Shown: piece after piece, positions 1-9,990 of the stretch
Layout of the letters: each line of letters begins with the position of its first letter
Numbering within the stretch: position 1 is the first letter of the stretch
DNA from: Pholis gunnellus
Lineage: Eukaryota > Chordata > Actinopteri > Perciformes > Pholidae
Direction: 5' to 3'
Assembly (NCBI GenBank): GCA_910591455.2
Contig: OU342817.1
Span: 3,665,980-3,729,979 of the forward strand
DNA: 64,000 bases
The notes under the pieces: model-generated
What the model was told of the DNA's origin: nothing
The model's database searches: none
The model's input: the letters and a program-made list of their open reading frames with translations, nothing else
Position numbers and translations under genes: made by a program

Positions 1-1243
1 ATTGTAATTTAAAAGAAGATGAAACTAATACTTGTTAAGTTTAATATGTTTCTGTTGGCACCTGTTGGCTTGTGTTGGAGTGCTGTGCCTTGGAGGCTGA
101 ACTCCAAATTCAACTTGAATGTAAAACTAGTCAGTCTACCATCAAGCTTGTATCTATTCATGTTTTGTATCCTCATGTTAACCAGGACAAAGCTGCTGTT
201 TCTGTGAAGGGCTATTACTCAGTGTTGCCTCATAAAAGCCAACTAATACATCTGCTCCGGGCGGTTCAGACCTGGAGGTGTTGGTGTTACGAGCAGAGCA
301 CACCGTGCACACAGCAGATGACCTGAATTACGCAATGTGTAACCCAAAAGCCTTTGCAGAGAGAAAGAGAGAGGCAGAAAGGCTGAGACAGAAATAATGA
401 GAGACAGAATGAAGAAGTGCATCCAACTAAGAATAAAAAGGGTTGAGAGCTGCAATAGTAAAAACAGAAAGGATGGTGAGCTATATGAAGCATGAAGAGC
501 TGAAAACATCTCTTATTGTGATGCTAAAAACAAAGGATTGGGTGCTCTGTAGAGACAAACAACAGTAATTAGGAGGTGGAGGATGAGAGAGAAATGAATA
601 ATGTAGATCTCAACCACAATCTAAAATGTAATCAACATTTTGGCCAACTAACATCTAAATACACACCTCCTATTCATGCTTTTTGTTCTCTGTTTCTCTC
701 TGTTTTCCCTGCAACCTTACAAGCCATCCTGTCCACTCCCTCCTGCCCTGCAGTAAACCCTTTTCCATCACCTGACAATGGCCCACCTGTGTCCACCGGT
801 GTATCATTTCCTAATCACCATGTTCTGGCTGTCTACCTGGGTTTGACCTTTGCCTGTTCTCTGATTCAGTGAAGCGAACCTTTATCTCAACCCGTCTGTC
901 TGTGAGTTCTAATCACACCTGCTGGCATAAGTTTCTGTGTATACACACCCTCAAGTACAAGACGAGTGACCAGAGACAACTAAGCACCTGACATAGAACG
1001 CGTATTTGTCTGTTTCCCTGTGTCATTAATGTGACAAAGGAGACATCCTTAGTAGCCCTGTGGCCTAATAATTAAGTCATAGAGTTCAAGAGAACTTGGA
1101 GAAAAATAGAGAAAAGGATGGATGGAGGAAAGAGAAGATGTAAGGATGTAGGGATAGCGTGTGGAAAGAACAGACTGCCAAAGAGAAAGATGAGGAAATG
1201 GTGCAAGGTGAAGGAGGCAAAGAGAAGGAAAGAATGGAGGGAG

Positions 1244-1245
<2 letters not shown>

Positions 1246-1304
<59 letters not shown>
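1246..1304. repeat. (GA)n microsatellite
   Basis: Uninterrupted AG dinucleotides, 59 bp, in a purine-rich setting. Confidence 0.98.
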
Positions 1305-1307
<3 letters not shown>

Positions 1308-1439
1308 AGTGGGGGATGGCTGGCTGGATGGATGGAGAAAGTATTTAAGCAATCAGATGGGGTTCCTGATGAGAGGTGAGCCATATGGTGATGATTCAGC
1401 ATGGCAGCCTGACAACCTCTGGTTTAACCCCATTTAAAA

Positions 1440-1481
1440 ACACACACACACACACACACACCTACACACACACACACACAC

Positions 1482-1532
<51 letters not shown>

Positions 1533-1560
1533 CACACACACACACACACACACACACACC
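1440..1560. repeat. (CA)n microsatellite with CCTA interruptions
   Basis: About 120 bp of CA repeats broken by three CCTACA interruptions. Confidence 0.98.
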
Positions 1561-2084
1561 TCCCTATGTACAGACTGTAAGCCATGCATCACGTCTTGCA
1601 GAGTCCGGCCCTAAGACACGCTACAGTGAGCGGGTACCATCCATCATGTCTGCAACTAGACTGAGATGCAGCAGCGGAGCGTGGGCCAAGATTTAAACCA
1701 ATCAGGCGGCAGCGTGCGTGTCGCCCACCTCGACTAACCACAACCAATCTAAAGTTATCTCAGAGGCCTTTATAATGTCAACAACCTTATAGAGATATTC
1801 TCCACCAATTCATCCACAAAGTGACTCACAAATTAAATGTCAAGCAAAAGCAAAAAATGTTTTCTTGCCCATCAAATCAAAAAATCGTTAATTTTTATTG
1901 ACATATCCATTGAGTGGATATGTCAACAATATAAGCGTTTTAAGCTTACCATTTCTTCTAGTGAAGGTAGATTGGGTCATGCTATCCTTCTGCAGATACA
2001 GCTAGTATTTATACAACTTTTTCAGTACTCCAATGTATCAGATCTCAGTATGAATGTCAGTAAATACAGTATATTGTGCTGTAC

Positions 2085-2291
2085 CTTGTCTGAGCAGCAG
2101 CAGTAGCTTTCCTCTCTCTAACTCCAGACTGAGGCCGAGTCCTTCCTCTCCCTCTGCGTGCAGCAGCGTCCCAGAATTCCTCAGGGTTTTAAACTTAAGG
2201 GAGACGACGTCTCTGGACGTCCCTCGTGGCCCGGGACTCAACCTGTACACCAGACTGCTGCTGCCGCCGTCCAAACTCACAACATCAGAGG
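2085..2291 (-). CDS. cntnap4-like: CNTNAP-family exon 5 (first half of laminin-G domain 1)
   Basis: This 207-nt exon (phase 1 to phase 1) encodes residues 180-248. It starts TSDVVSLDGGSSSLVYRL and contains SRDVVSLKFKTLRNSGTLLH, AEGEEG and SLELERGKLLLLLRQ. This is the N-terminal half of the first laminin-G-like domain: the DVISLKFKT strand, the G-LLH-EG turn and the L-LELERGKL strands are typical. Compared with paralogues it has a small Ser/Gly/Pro-rich stretch (GGSSS and SPGPRGTS) between the first strands. The acceptor is cttccag and the donor is gtacag. The next exon should supply the rest of the laminin-G fold, but I see no candidate between here and position 1, so it lies outside the window. 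Confidence 0.94.
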
Positions 2292-2858
2292 CTGGAAGAC
2301 AAAAAGAGATTCAGCGTTCAGGAAATGGTCATTCTCAGTCTGTAACTTTGTACTGTAAATGAAAGTCCCACCATAGGGCTGCCTCAAAGCTTCAACATCA
2401 TAAGGTTCTTTGGATTTGTCGCCCTTAAATGAAATTGATTTTTTGTGTTAAAGGGTTCTTGTGAATGCTTACACACCCCTGAGGAACATTTGTGCGGCGG
2501 CAAAAAATATTTGACTAACCGTAATTATGCATAATAATTAGCCATGTGCTTCTATCTGCTGCTTTTAGGATTAATGGGCCTTTGTAACAATGGACGTTTT
2601 CTGTGTTTCTGAATAATGTGCCTTCGGAGAAATGGGCAAATAAAGGAAAATATATGGGAACACCCACGATGAAAATGGTAAGTTAGCTGATATGCACTTG
2701 CACGTGGCGTAACGCGTCTATAGCCACAACAGCTAATGTTAGCTGTTTCCCGGATTCCCACATCGCATTTTTGCATTCCACTGATGAAAAACGGCTTTTA
2801 TTCTTGACAAAATTAAGAGTGAGAGTCCAGTCAGGCCGCTGAAAAAGAAAGGACTCAC
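2292..2858 (-). other. CNTNAP intron 4 (567 bp)
   Basis: A short intron bounded by a gtgagt donor and a cttccag acceptor. I see no gene or recognised repeat in it. Confidence 0.85.
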
Positions 2859-3006
2859 TGTAAGGACATCCGTAGGTCTCCAGCCGGAGTCCGATCCTCC
2901 CGCTGGGGTTCCAGTCCAGAGGAATGAGGCGGAGGAAGCGAGCGATGGCCGGCTGCTGCAGTTTGTACTGAACCACGCTGTCTGCATTACTGTTACCTGG
3001 AAAAGA
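2859..3006 (-). CDS. cntnap4-like: CNTNAP-family exon 4 (end of discoidin domain)
   Basis: This 148-nt exon runs from phase 0 to phase 1 and encodes residues 131-179 plus the first base of T180. It begins SFPGNSNADSVVQYKLQQPA, followed by IARFLRLIPLDWNPSGRIGL and RLETYGCPY. The ARF-R-IPL-WNP-GRIG-R-E-YGC pattern is the C-terminal signature of the Caspr discoidin domain, and C177 closes the domain. The acceptor (gtaatttcag) and donor (gtgagt) are consensus, and no frameshift or stop is present. The NADSVV segment again resembles CNTNAP3/4/5 more than CNTNAP1/2. Confidence 0.96.
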
Positions 3007-6000
3007 CTGAAATTACAAACATTATAACTACCAAAAGTAAAAAACACACAAAAATAATTTTATTTATTTATCTCTTTATTTGTTTGTTACTTTGTAGAAT
3101 TACATTTAGCGCAGAAGTCAGGTTTTTATCCAAATATAATACAAATGTAAACCGAGCAGAAGCATCCGTTAAATTAAAGGGACGATTAGGAGCTGGGTTC
3201 ATCAACATTAACTGTTGGTGACACTAATTCTCCAGTCGATGCAGAAATGACTGCACAAAGGGTTGATGTGATCAGAAGGCACTGATCGCTCATGTTGCTG
3301 GACATTCGTAGGAAAACACCATCATGTGAACCATGAGGATACGTTGTTAAAGCACTTACAGTGTGGAAATACTTTGTCTTGCCAGCATTTTTAAGTAAAG
3401 TACTTTATTATCATATGATATTCTTCTGGATTCCCAACGAACGTTTTCTTCAAAGTCTGGAATATAAAGCGTGAACTGATCAGCTGAATGCTTTCTATCG
3501 CTCTCAGCTGGCGATACATCCGAATTACATTCCTCTGTTGAAGTTGACATGCAGGCTGACTGGCTCCCCCACTGCTGAATAAAAGCTAATATAATAATAA
3601 TTAACTTATTAATTCCTCTGAAATCATGAGAGGGAAGTATTCATATGATGAAGAGAGATGTTTTGTAACTTTTAATAGTCTTATAATGTATCTTTTGATG
3701 CCCAGTATCAAAAATGTTTGTTGTTCTTTCAGCTAAAAGGAGCCAATTAAATTCACTGCTGGATGCACAAGCACATATTAGTTTGGTGTGTGATTATACT
3801 TCTGTGTATGTCGTCGATTAGACTCATGGGAAGGAAGTCTATTCACACAGAATGTTAAGGAGGCGTACAGTGCTGGTTCCCGTGTTCACACTGTTAATTA
3901 CCAGCATTATAATGAATCTACACAACAGGTGGGTTTGGATGTTGCTTATGAGTTACTCAATGGAATGGAAAACGTGTTGACAATAGCAGTTCTTGTTTTT
4001 CTCCTGTTAATAATGAGAGTGTCATCCTTCACTCACACACTTTCTTTTTTTTTACACAGAATAACCCTCAAAGTAATAAAAAGAGAACTTCCCCTCCGCT
4101 GGTCTTCAGTTTCTAAAAGCAGATCAACTCTCTCCTCTGACTGACTCTGTAAGCTCGACTGACTAATGCGCAGAAGTTGGGAAACACTTTGAAATGCGAC
4201 TGGGATTGTGCTCAGTTTATGCAGAGTGTCAGATCAACGTGTCTTTAAGCCGTGAGGAGTTGTCCTCTGCTCTCTCAGAGACCATCCTCAGCGCTGAGAT
4301 TAGCTGGATTCCTTCCATGTGGGGGAAATTGCCTCGGCTCTACTTCTAATCAAACGCTCCTCTCTGCACCGCTGTAACAAACGTGGGTTTACCCGGAATA
4401 AAGGTCCATTCTCACAGTGTGTTAATATACCATGTTTCCATGTTTGTATTATGCGGCTCACGGGGACCATGCAGGTCAACAAGCTCTCTGTGCTGACAGG
4501 ATGCAACACTGTTTTTCCCTTTTCCACAAATACAAGGACTTGGTATTCCTGTGGCTGCGTACTGAACCGTGCACCATCCCCACAGCGGGACAAATACAAG
4601 GCCAACACGGAAAAACACAGAAGAAGAGTTGTGTGTGTACCAGGAGGTGGGAGGTGATGCCTCGCTGCCTCCGCTGTCCATCTGACGGATTTCTTCATTA
4701 ATCAGCTTCACAGAGACCAGCTGAGCTTTCTGACGTTACAGTTTAAAGTTGCAGTACCTTCTTCTTACATGCTGTTTTGCTGCAGCTATGAACGATATTC
4801 CATTTGTGATCTATATCATTTAAACATTGCTATAGTAGATGTTTAGTCAACCTAAAGACTGCAGCAGGTCACATTGTTGTTTACCACATAGCTGCAGCCG
4901 AACAATTTCTGACAATTTCTTTGACTTAACTTTGACACTAAATTGGCACAAAATTACAAATTAAATTAACTTCCACTTCCATCACTTTTCTGTTTTGAAT
5001 AGACCTTATAGGAATTTGCTACCAGGAAGTTACCAGGTCGCTAGCCGAAGCGATGAGCAGTGCATGCATGACTCAAACAACAAATGTGACATTTCGGGCA
5101 AATCTTCCTAGTATTGTTGTTCCTCCTATCACCATTATGTTTATGTTCAATTCTCAAGTGAATTTCAAGCAAACTTTTTAAATGTTGTTTCCATCAACTG
5201 GTTTGGAGCACACAAACTCGGCTGCAGCATAGTATATACAGAAGTTAGCGCAATATGCTACATATGGCTGCAATCCGCCGGTAAATGGAGCGGAAGAAGA
5301 AGAGGATGCGAACCACAAACAAAACCAGTCGGCTTTGCCATCTAACCTTTTATACATCCATGCATCTAACCCATCTATGAGAGAACTTCAGGATTTTTTT
5401 ATTTTCGATTGGACAAGTTTTAATTGTTCTTTCATGTCAGCTAGCATTGGCCATGTTTTACGTTGTCCAGAGACGAAGAAAAGCTTTCACACGTAACGGG
5501 AATATCAGAAAAGACGCCAATAGAGGAAACAAATGATCGATCATGTGAGTTAAATGTTCGCTACGTCAAGATGTATTCGGCAAAAAGCGTTTCCATAATC
5601 CATCTAAACTACCTCAGAAGAGCCTAAAAACGTTTTTGTCGCAATTTAAGTAGTTTTATCAATTTCTGCCGCTTCAATACAGCGACTTTAAAGTGCACAT
5701 AGAAATATATATAAATGAAAACACAGCTGATAACATCACTTCAAGTTTTCATCTGTTCTCATGACTTTATTGTCATTCTTGGAAGAAAAAATAAATAAAA
5801 ATAGAAAGAGAGAGATTGAACATGTGTGTAAAAGCACCAGAGCTTTGACACAGTGGGATTTGTCCTCATTGATTTCAGTGTCTGGCGGAGCTCCAGGCTG
5901 CAACGCATCGTCTCAGCCAGGAAAGAGACGCTCGGCTGCCTCCCTGTCTCGCTCTGTGTCCATCAACGGCAGCTTAAGTGTTTTGGCAACAGGTCTGCAG

Positions 6001-6890
6001 AGTCAGCAGAGCTCTTTCATTGGTTCATCCATTATTAATGAGGAGTCAAAGGCTCCTGATGACTGTGATTATCTCCTCAGGATGGACTGATCCCTGCAGA
6101 CCGGCACTGCTAAACACCATATCCTCTGTAAATATGACTGTGGAAGTGCAGGCAAATGAATTGTAATGAACTATTACCTGACACTCACAGAAGTGTTTGT
6201 GTAACAGTACTTAAGGTGCTACTGTTCACCATACTCATCATTTTGAGATTTTGGGCTATTTTGCTTCGTTTTTTTATTAAAGCTTTTTGTCATCTTAGTG
6301 TAAATAAAATGTCCAAAATACACAATTAGGTGTTTATTTTACTATAGATGTCAGATGTTTACTTGAATCTGCAGATTTCTCCTAAATTCACAAAAAGTTA
6401 GCATTAGAATATTTCTTTTGCATTTTTAAACATAACATTTCAGAAAACTCGCTCCGAACACACGAGTATTGTTTTAAAAGACACGTTCACCAAAGATACC
6501 AATCATGTCTTCCTGCCAGTGTGACTAGTTACAACACGATACAATTAATTAGATTAGAGGGCTAGGAAGCAAGAGTGAAGAGTGTGCAACACACATTTCG
6601 TGGTCACTGTGAATTCATTTACACATCTCTTCACAGATACTGTATTCTTTTGACACATGTTCTATGTTAATTTTGAGATAAATTTAACGAAGCCTTAGCT
6701 ACCTTCTGTTTGCCGGACGCGGAGTTGAGAATGAGAATTGTTTCTCCGGGAAATACTGTGACTACACTAACACTTGAACAGGGTATTTGTAAAGTCGTGC
6801 TTCCTGTATATGTTTATTTGAAATTACTTATACTTGTTAAATAAATTTTAGAAAAACATCTCAGTGAAGAAACACCACCTACGGACTCAC
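3007..6890 (-). other. CNTNAP intron 3 (3.9 kb)
   Basis: The intron is bounded by consensus splice sites. Open frames of 100-132 codons at 4300-4698 and 5761-6090 match no family I know and overlap open frames on the other strand or in another frame. The AT-rich stretch at about 4970-5690 has the texture of a degenerate interspersed repeat, but I cannot assign it. Confidence 0.8.
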
Positions 6891-7084
6891 CCCTATACTG
6901 TCCTCCTGTCTGTACTGCTTCCAGTTGTGTCCCGTGTCGCTGAACATCAGCAGGTACGACGTCAGCCAATCGGAGCTGCCGTAGCGGCCCTGAGTCGCGA
7001 CAGCGGTGATCTTGGTCCGCTCGCCGAGATCGACCTCCAGCCACTGATACCTGTCTGAGGTGAGAGGAGACCAACCTCCAGCTC
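6891..7084 (-). CDS. cntnap4-like: CNTNAP-family exon 3 (core of discoidin domain)
   Basis: This 194-nt exon runs from phase 1 to phase 0 and encodes residues 66-130. It opens with AGGWSPLTSDRYQWLEVDLG and includes ITAVATQGRYGSSDWLTSY, MFSDTGHNWKQY and RQEDSIG. The WLEVDLG strand, the TAVATQGRYGSSDWVT-type block and the NWKQYRQEDSI block are diagnostic of Caspr-family F5/8-C domains. The acceptor is a pyrimidine-rich tract ending ccctgcag, and the donor is a perfect gtgagt. The exon length and phases match the exon 3 that I remember for vertebrate CNTNAP genes. One oddity is that the last codon encodes Gly where, from memory, paralogues have Trp (SIW-F). Confidence 0.96.
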
Positions 7085-7995
7085 CTGCAGGGAGAGAGAT
7101 TTAATACATTATATTTCATTCTACGAGGCGTAAGTATATGTGCGTTGACCTTTAAGTCTGACATTTTGTTACACAGCCTGAATAATAGCACATTTCTGTG
7201 CCATAATTGAACACAATATTTTTAGCTTGTTGTGTTGGAACAGATTATTGGTTTCATTCTAAGACCCTGCAAGATTTCTTTAATGTAGAAAATTGAATAT
7301 AAAATAATTGATTGCACTCAGAATTATTCTGTAGTAGACGGAACATTTCCTTTTATCCTTTTATGAGTCAATTTGTCTTCAGACATCAAAAGAAGACATT
7401 CATCAGAATGAAAGCCTCTGCAAATTGTGTTCAATTTTCCAATTTACAAACCTGCCGCCTCCACAGCTTTTCATGCTGGTTTGACATTTGTCTTAAGAAT
7501 GAGACTTCTTTGTTCTAATGACACAATGCAATGTTGTTTAGCAGGCTTTCTGGTCGACGCACTTTCTTACTTCTTTTCCACTCACTTGCTCAGCACACAA
7601 ATGCACCATTATGCATCAAATCAAATGTTTTTGTTATCGCAAAACGGCCTGCTGCAATTTTCACATCACAGAAGGCACAATATGTTATCAAGGCAAAATG
7701 TGTGTCAAAATACCATTTTAAACTAAATATTGCCATGCTGCAGAGGTCATGGCCTCCAAATCATATTCTACAGACTCAAGAAAACATCTCTGTTTGCAAC
7801 AGATCCCCACAAACATCACACCATAATCACTGTGTTTCATAATAATATAATAATGATTACAATTCCCTCTAATATTGCAAATCATATTTCAATTGCAATA
7901 TAAGTCAAATTACAATTAGATGTTGTTGTTTTTTAATTGTTCAGCTACTACACAGGTTATTGGTCCAAAACTAAAGTACAGGACAAAATAAAATG

Positions 7996-8165
7996 CCTCA
8001 TAGTGGCACTATAGGAAGTCACAGAATCCACAAAGCCACTGCAATTCATCCCGGGGGATATTTCATGGCAATCCGTGCAGTAGTTGGTGAGATTTATTAG
8101 TCTGGACCAAAGTGTCGGAGCCATCCATAGAGCCACATGTGCTCCTCTCAATGTCATGGCATAAG
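7996..8165 (+). mobile_element. Teleost interspersed repeat (GGCAATCCATCC family), divergent copy
   Basis: Contains GTGGCACTATAGGAAGTCAC, ATATTTCATGGCAATCCGTG, TTAGTCTGGACCAAAGTGTC and GAGCCATCCATAGAGCCAC, the same order as 41495-41672. In intron 2. Confidence 0.55.
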
Positions 8166-8814
8166 ATCCATTTGCTGGTATCTCCGTTGACCTCGTTGCT
8201 GAGATATTTTACTGGAATTAGTTCATGACAAACAAGTTTACTGCACATTGTTGAGTATTGCATTTCCGAAACAAAACATCATCAATATGCGGTTGAGCTG
8301 CCATGCATTGATCCGTTGCACAGAATGCAGGACCATTAGCGTCCTTACATCACATATAGCATTGCTAAGAGGCTGTGGCGTTATCTATTGATTAGTTGTA
8401 TAGTTTGTTTGCAGTTCTGCATCCTTTGCTCTATAGAATATTAACAATAGGAGGTTGTGGTGCCAAGCATTGATTAGTTGTACAGTACCCCTGCAGGTCT
8501 GCATCCTGTCCCGTGTTAAATATCACCAATAAAGATCGGTGTTGTAACATATTGATCAGTTGTATTTCAGATGAATAGGTTGAAAGAACTGAAAAGAGGG
8601 ATTGATGAAAGAAAGACTGATGAGTATTTAAAATGTTTAGGTATTTTTTTCAATAGGCTTGCGGCATTTCCTGTGTATTGCCTATTGCTTATTACGCAAT
8701 ATGTCTTATCCGTAAACACTTTTCAATAAAGGCGGTGGTGTTATTGATTCGCCTCATCCAAGCTCATGAAATGTGTGTCTTGTGTTTTCAGAGTCAGTTT
8801 GTGAACTCATCTCT

Positions 8815-9050
8815 TTGTGTGGACCAATTTAAACCTTCAATGTGAGGACATATTTGGAAAGTGAGGACGTTTTGACCGGTCCCTACTTTGGGCCAGACCT
8901 TCAAAGGCCGGTGTGAGGGTTGAGACTTGGTTTTAAGGTTCAGGTTAGAATTAGTTTTAGTGTAGGGTTTGGGTAAGGGCTAGGGACTTCATTATGTCAT
9001 TGAGTGTCCTCACAAAGATGTAAGTACAAGGGTGTGTGTGTGTGCGTGTT
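8815..9050 (+). repeat. Teleost repeat with degenerate GGTTAGGG-like core
   Basis: Motif series GTGAGGACATATTTGGAAAG, GTGAGGACGTTTTGACCGGT, GAGACTTGGTTTTAAGGTTC, GTGTAGGGTTTGGGTAAGGG, CATTATGTCATTGAGTGTCC and TCACAAAGATGTAAGTACAA, followed by a (TG)n tail. I know this unit as a common fish interspersed repeat. The centre is a decayed TTAGGG-like array. Confidence 0.65.
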
Positions 9051-9769
9051 GGAAAGTGCTTTGTCAGGTCAAAGCGATGCTTCAGAGCTCCAACGCCAGA
9101 TGGACGATTCTGAAGGAGGCTGCTGACCAGCATCCCACGAAGCACACACACACACACACTCAAATAAACAGAGCACAGCACTATCATGAAGTATTAATAC
9201 AGAGGAAGAGCAAGACACAACACACACACACCAACATTGGGAGTCAATGAGCTCTTGGAAAGCATTAAAACAGACAAACAAACAATGTAAATGTCACTTG
9301 TCCTCATGTTACCATGCTGTTGTCTGCTTGTTGTTGCAGCAGCAGGAAACTAACATTTTGAAACAAAGCAACCAACAGAATGTATCCTCAGCCTCCAGGG
9401 GACAGTACTGAGCTGTTCATTTTTGGAAGAGGAGCTGAAGGCAACGTGATGCCCGAGAGCCTAAAGAGTCTTTCTGCCACACAAAGTTAGTCATTCTTTG
9501 TGTTACTTGTGTGGTTCAGCATTCGGCTAAATAGCTAAAAGTCAAACGGGCAAAAAAAAAGCAGGGACCAAGAGGAGATGTTGAAACTTTTAGGAGTACT
9601 GTATGCACTGAACTCAGAGTTTGGCAGTAAACAACCCGATGGAAGCCAACAAAATTACATATTGCTGCAAGTTGAGAGTAAAGAATACACCCCTTACCCC
9701 TCTTGATACAAGCAGGATGGCTCTTATGTAACGGCCCTGGCACCCCGGATCCTCACAGTAACTGTCACA

Positions 9770-9990
9770 AACCTCCTCCAAGGTTTTAGACAAACTGGGC
9801 AAACATCCATGACCCTGCAGTGTGAAGAGTTGTTCAATCGTAGCGCGACCAGGACAGAATTTGCATTCGTCCTCCTGAATCTGACATTGTCAATCCACAA
9901 GAGGCTCCTTTCCAGCACCCTGGCACTGCTCAGATTTCCCAGGACACTGAGGTGTGTCAAGCTTGCAGTCGACACGCCTTTAGTGCGTCC
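9770..9990 (-). mobile_element. Rex3-like (RTE clade) LINE reverse-transcriptase relic
   Basis: On the minus strand the sequence reads CAGTGTCCTGGGAAA, then GCCAGGGTGCTGGAAAGGAG (ARVLERS), then CAGGAGGACGAATGCAAATT with TGTCCTGG (QEDECKFCPG) and GAACAACTCTTCACACTGCA (EQLFTLQ). This follows the RT segment K-YARVLERR...QEEQCGFRPGRGT-DQLFTL of the teleost Rex3 element. Frameshifts and scrambled segments nearby (GACCGTGTTCCCTGG at about 10003 is out of its usual order) show that it is a dead fragment. Confidence 0.7.

Larger units (their letters stand above)
1..2084. other. Part of CNTNAP intron 5; no exon seen
   Basis: This lies 3' of exon 5 on the minus strand and must be intron up to the window edge. 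I looked for the second half of laminin-G domain 1 (the GSLLDDQHWHSV-like strand) on the minus strand and did not find it. The stretch holds a (GA)n and a (CA)n microsatellite. Otherwise it is unremarkable. Confidence 0.7.

Noticed and set aside
1..2084. Possible exon 6 of the CNTNAP gene.
   Set aside because: No minus-strand segment encodes the second half of laminin-G domain 1 with flanking splice sites, so the exon must lie outside the window.
4300..4698. A 132-codon minus-strand frame with an internal hydrophobic stretch in intron 3.
   Set aside because: Open frames of similar length exist on both strands at the same place. There is no family match and no splice logic linking it to the CNTNAP exons.
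5761..6090. A 109-codon plus-strand frame in intron 3.
   Set aside because: The second half looks mildly coding-like, but there is no recognised domain or exon boundary.
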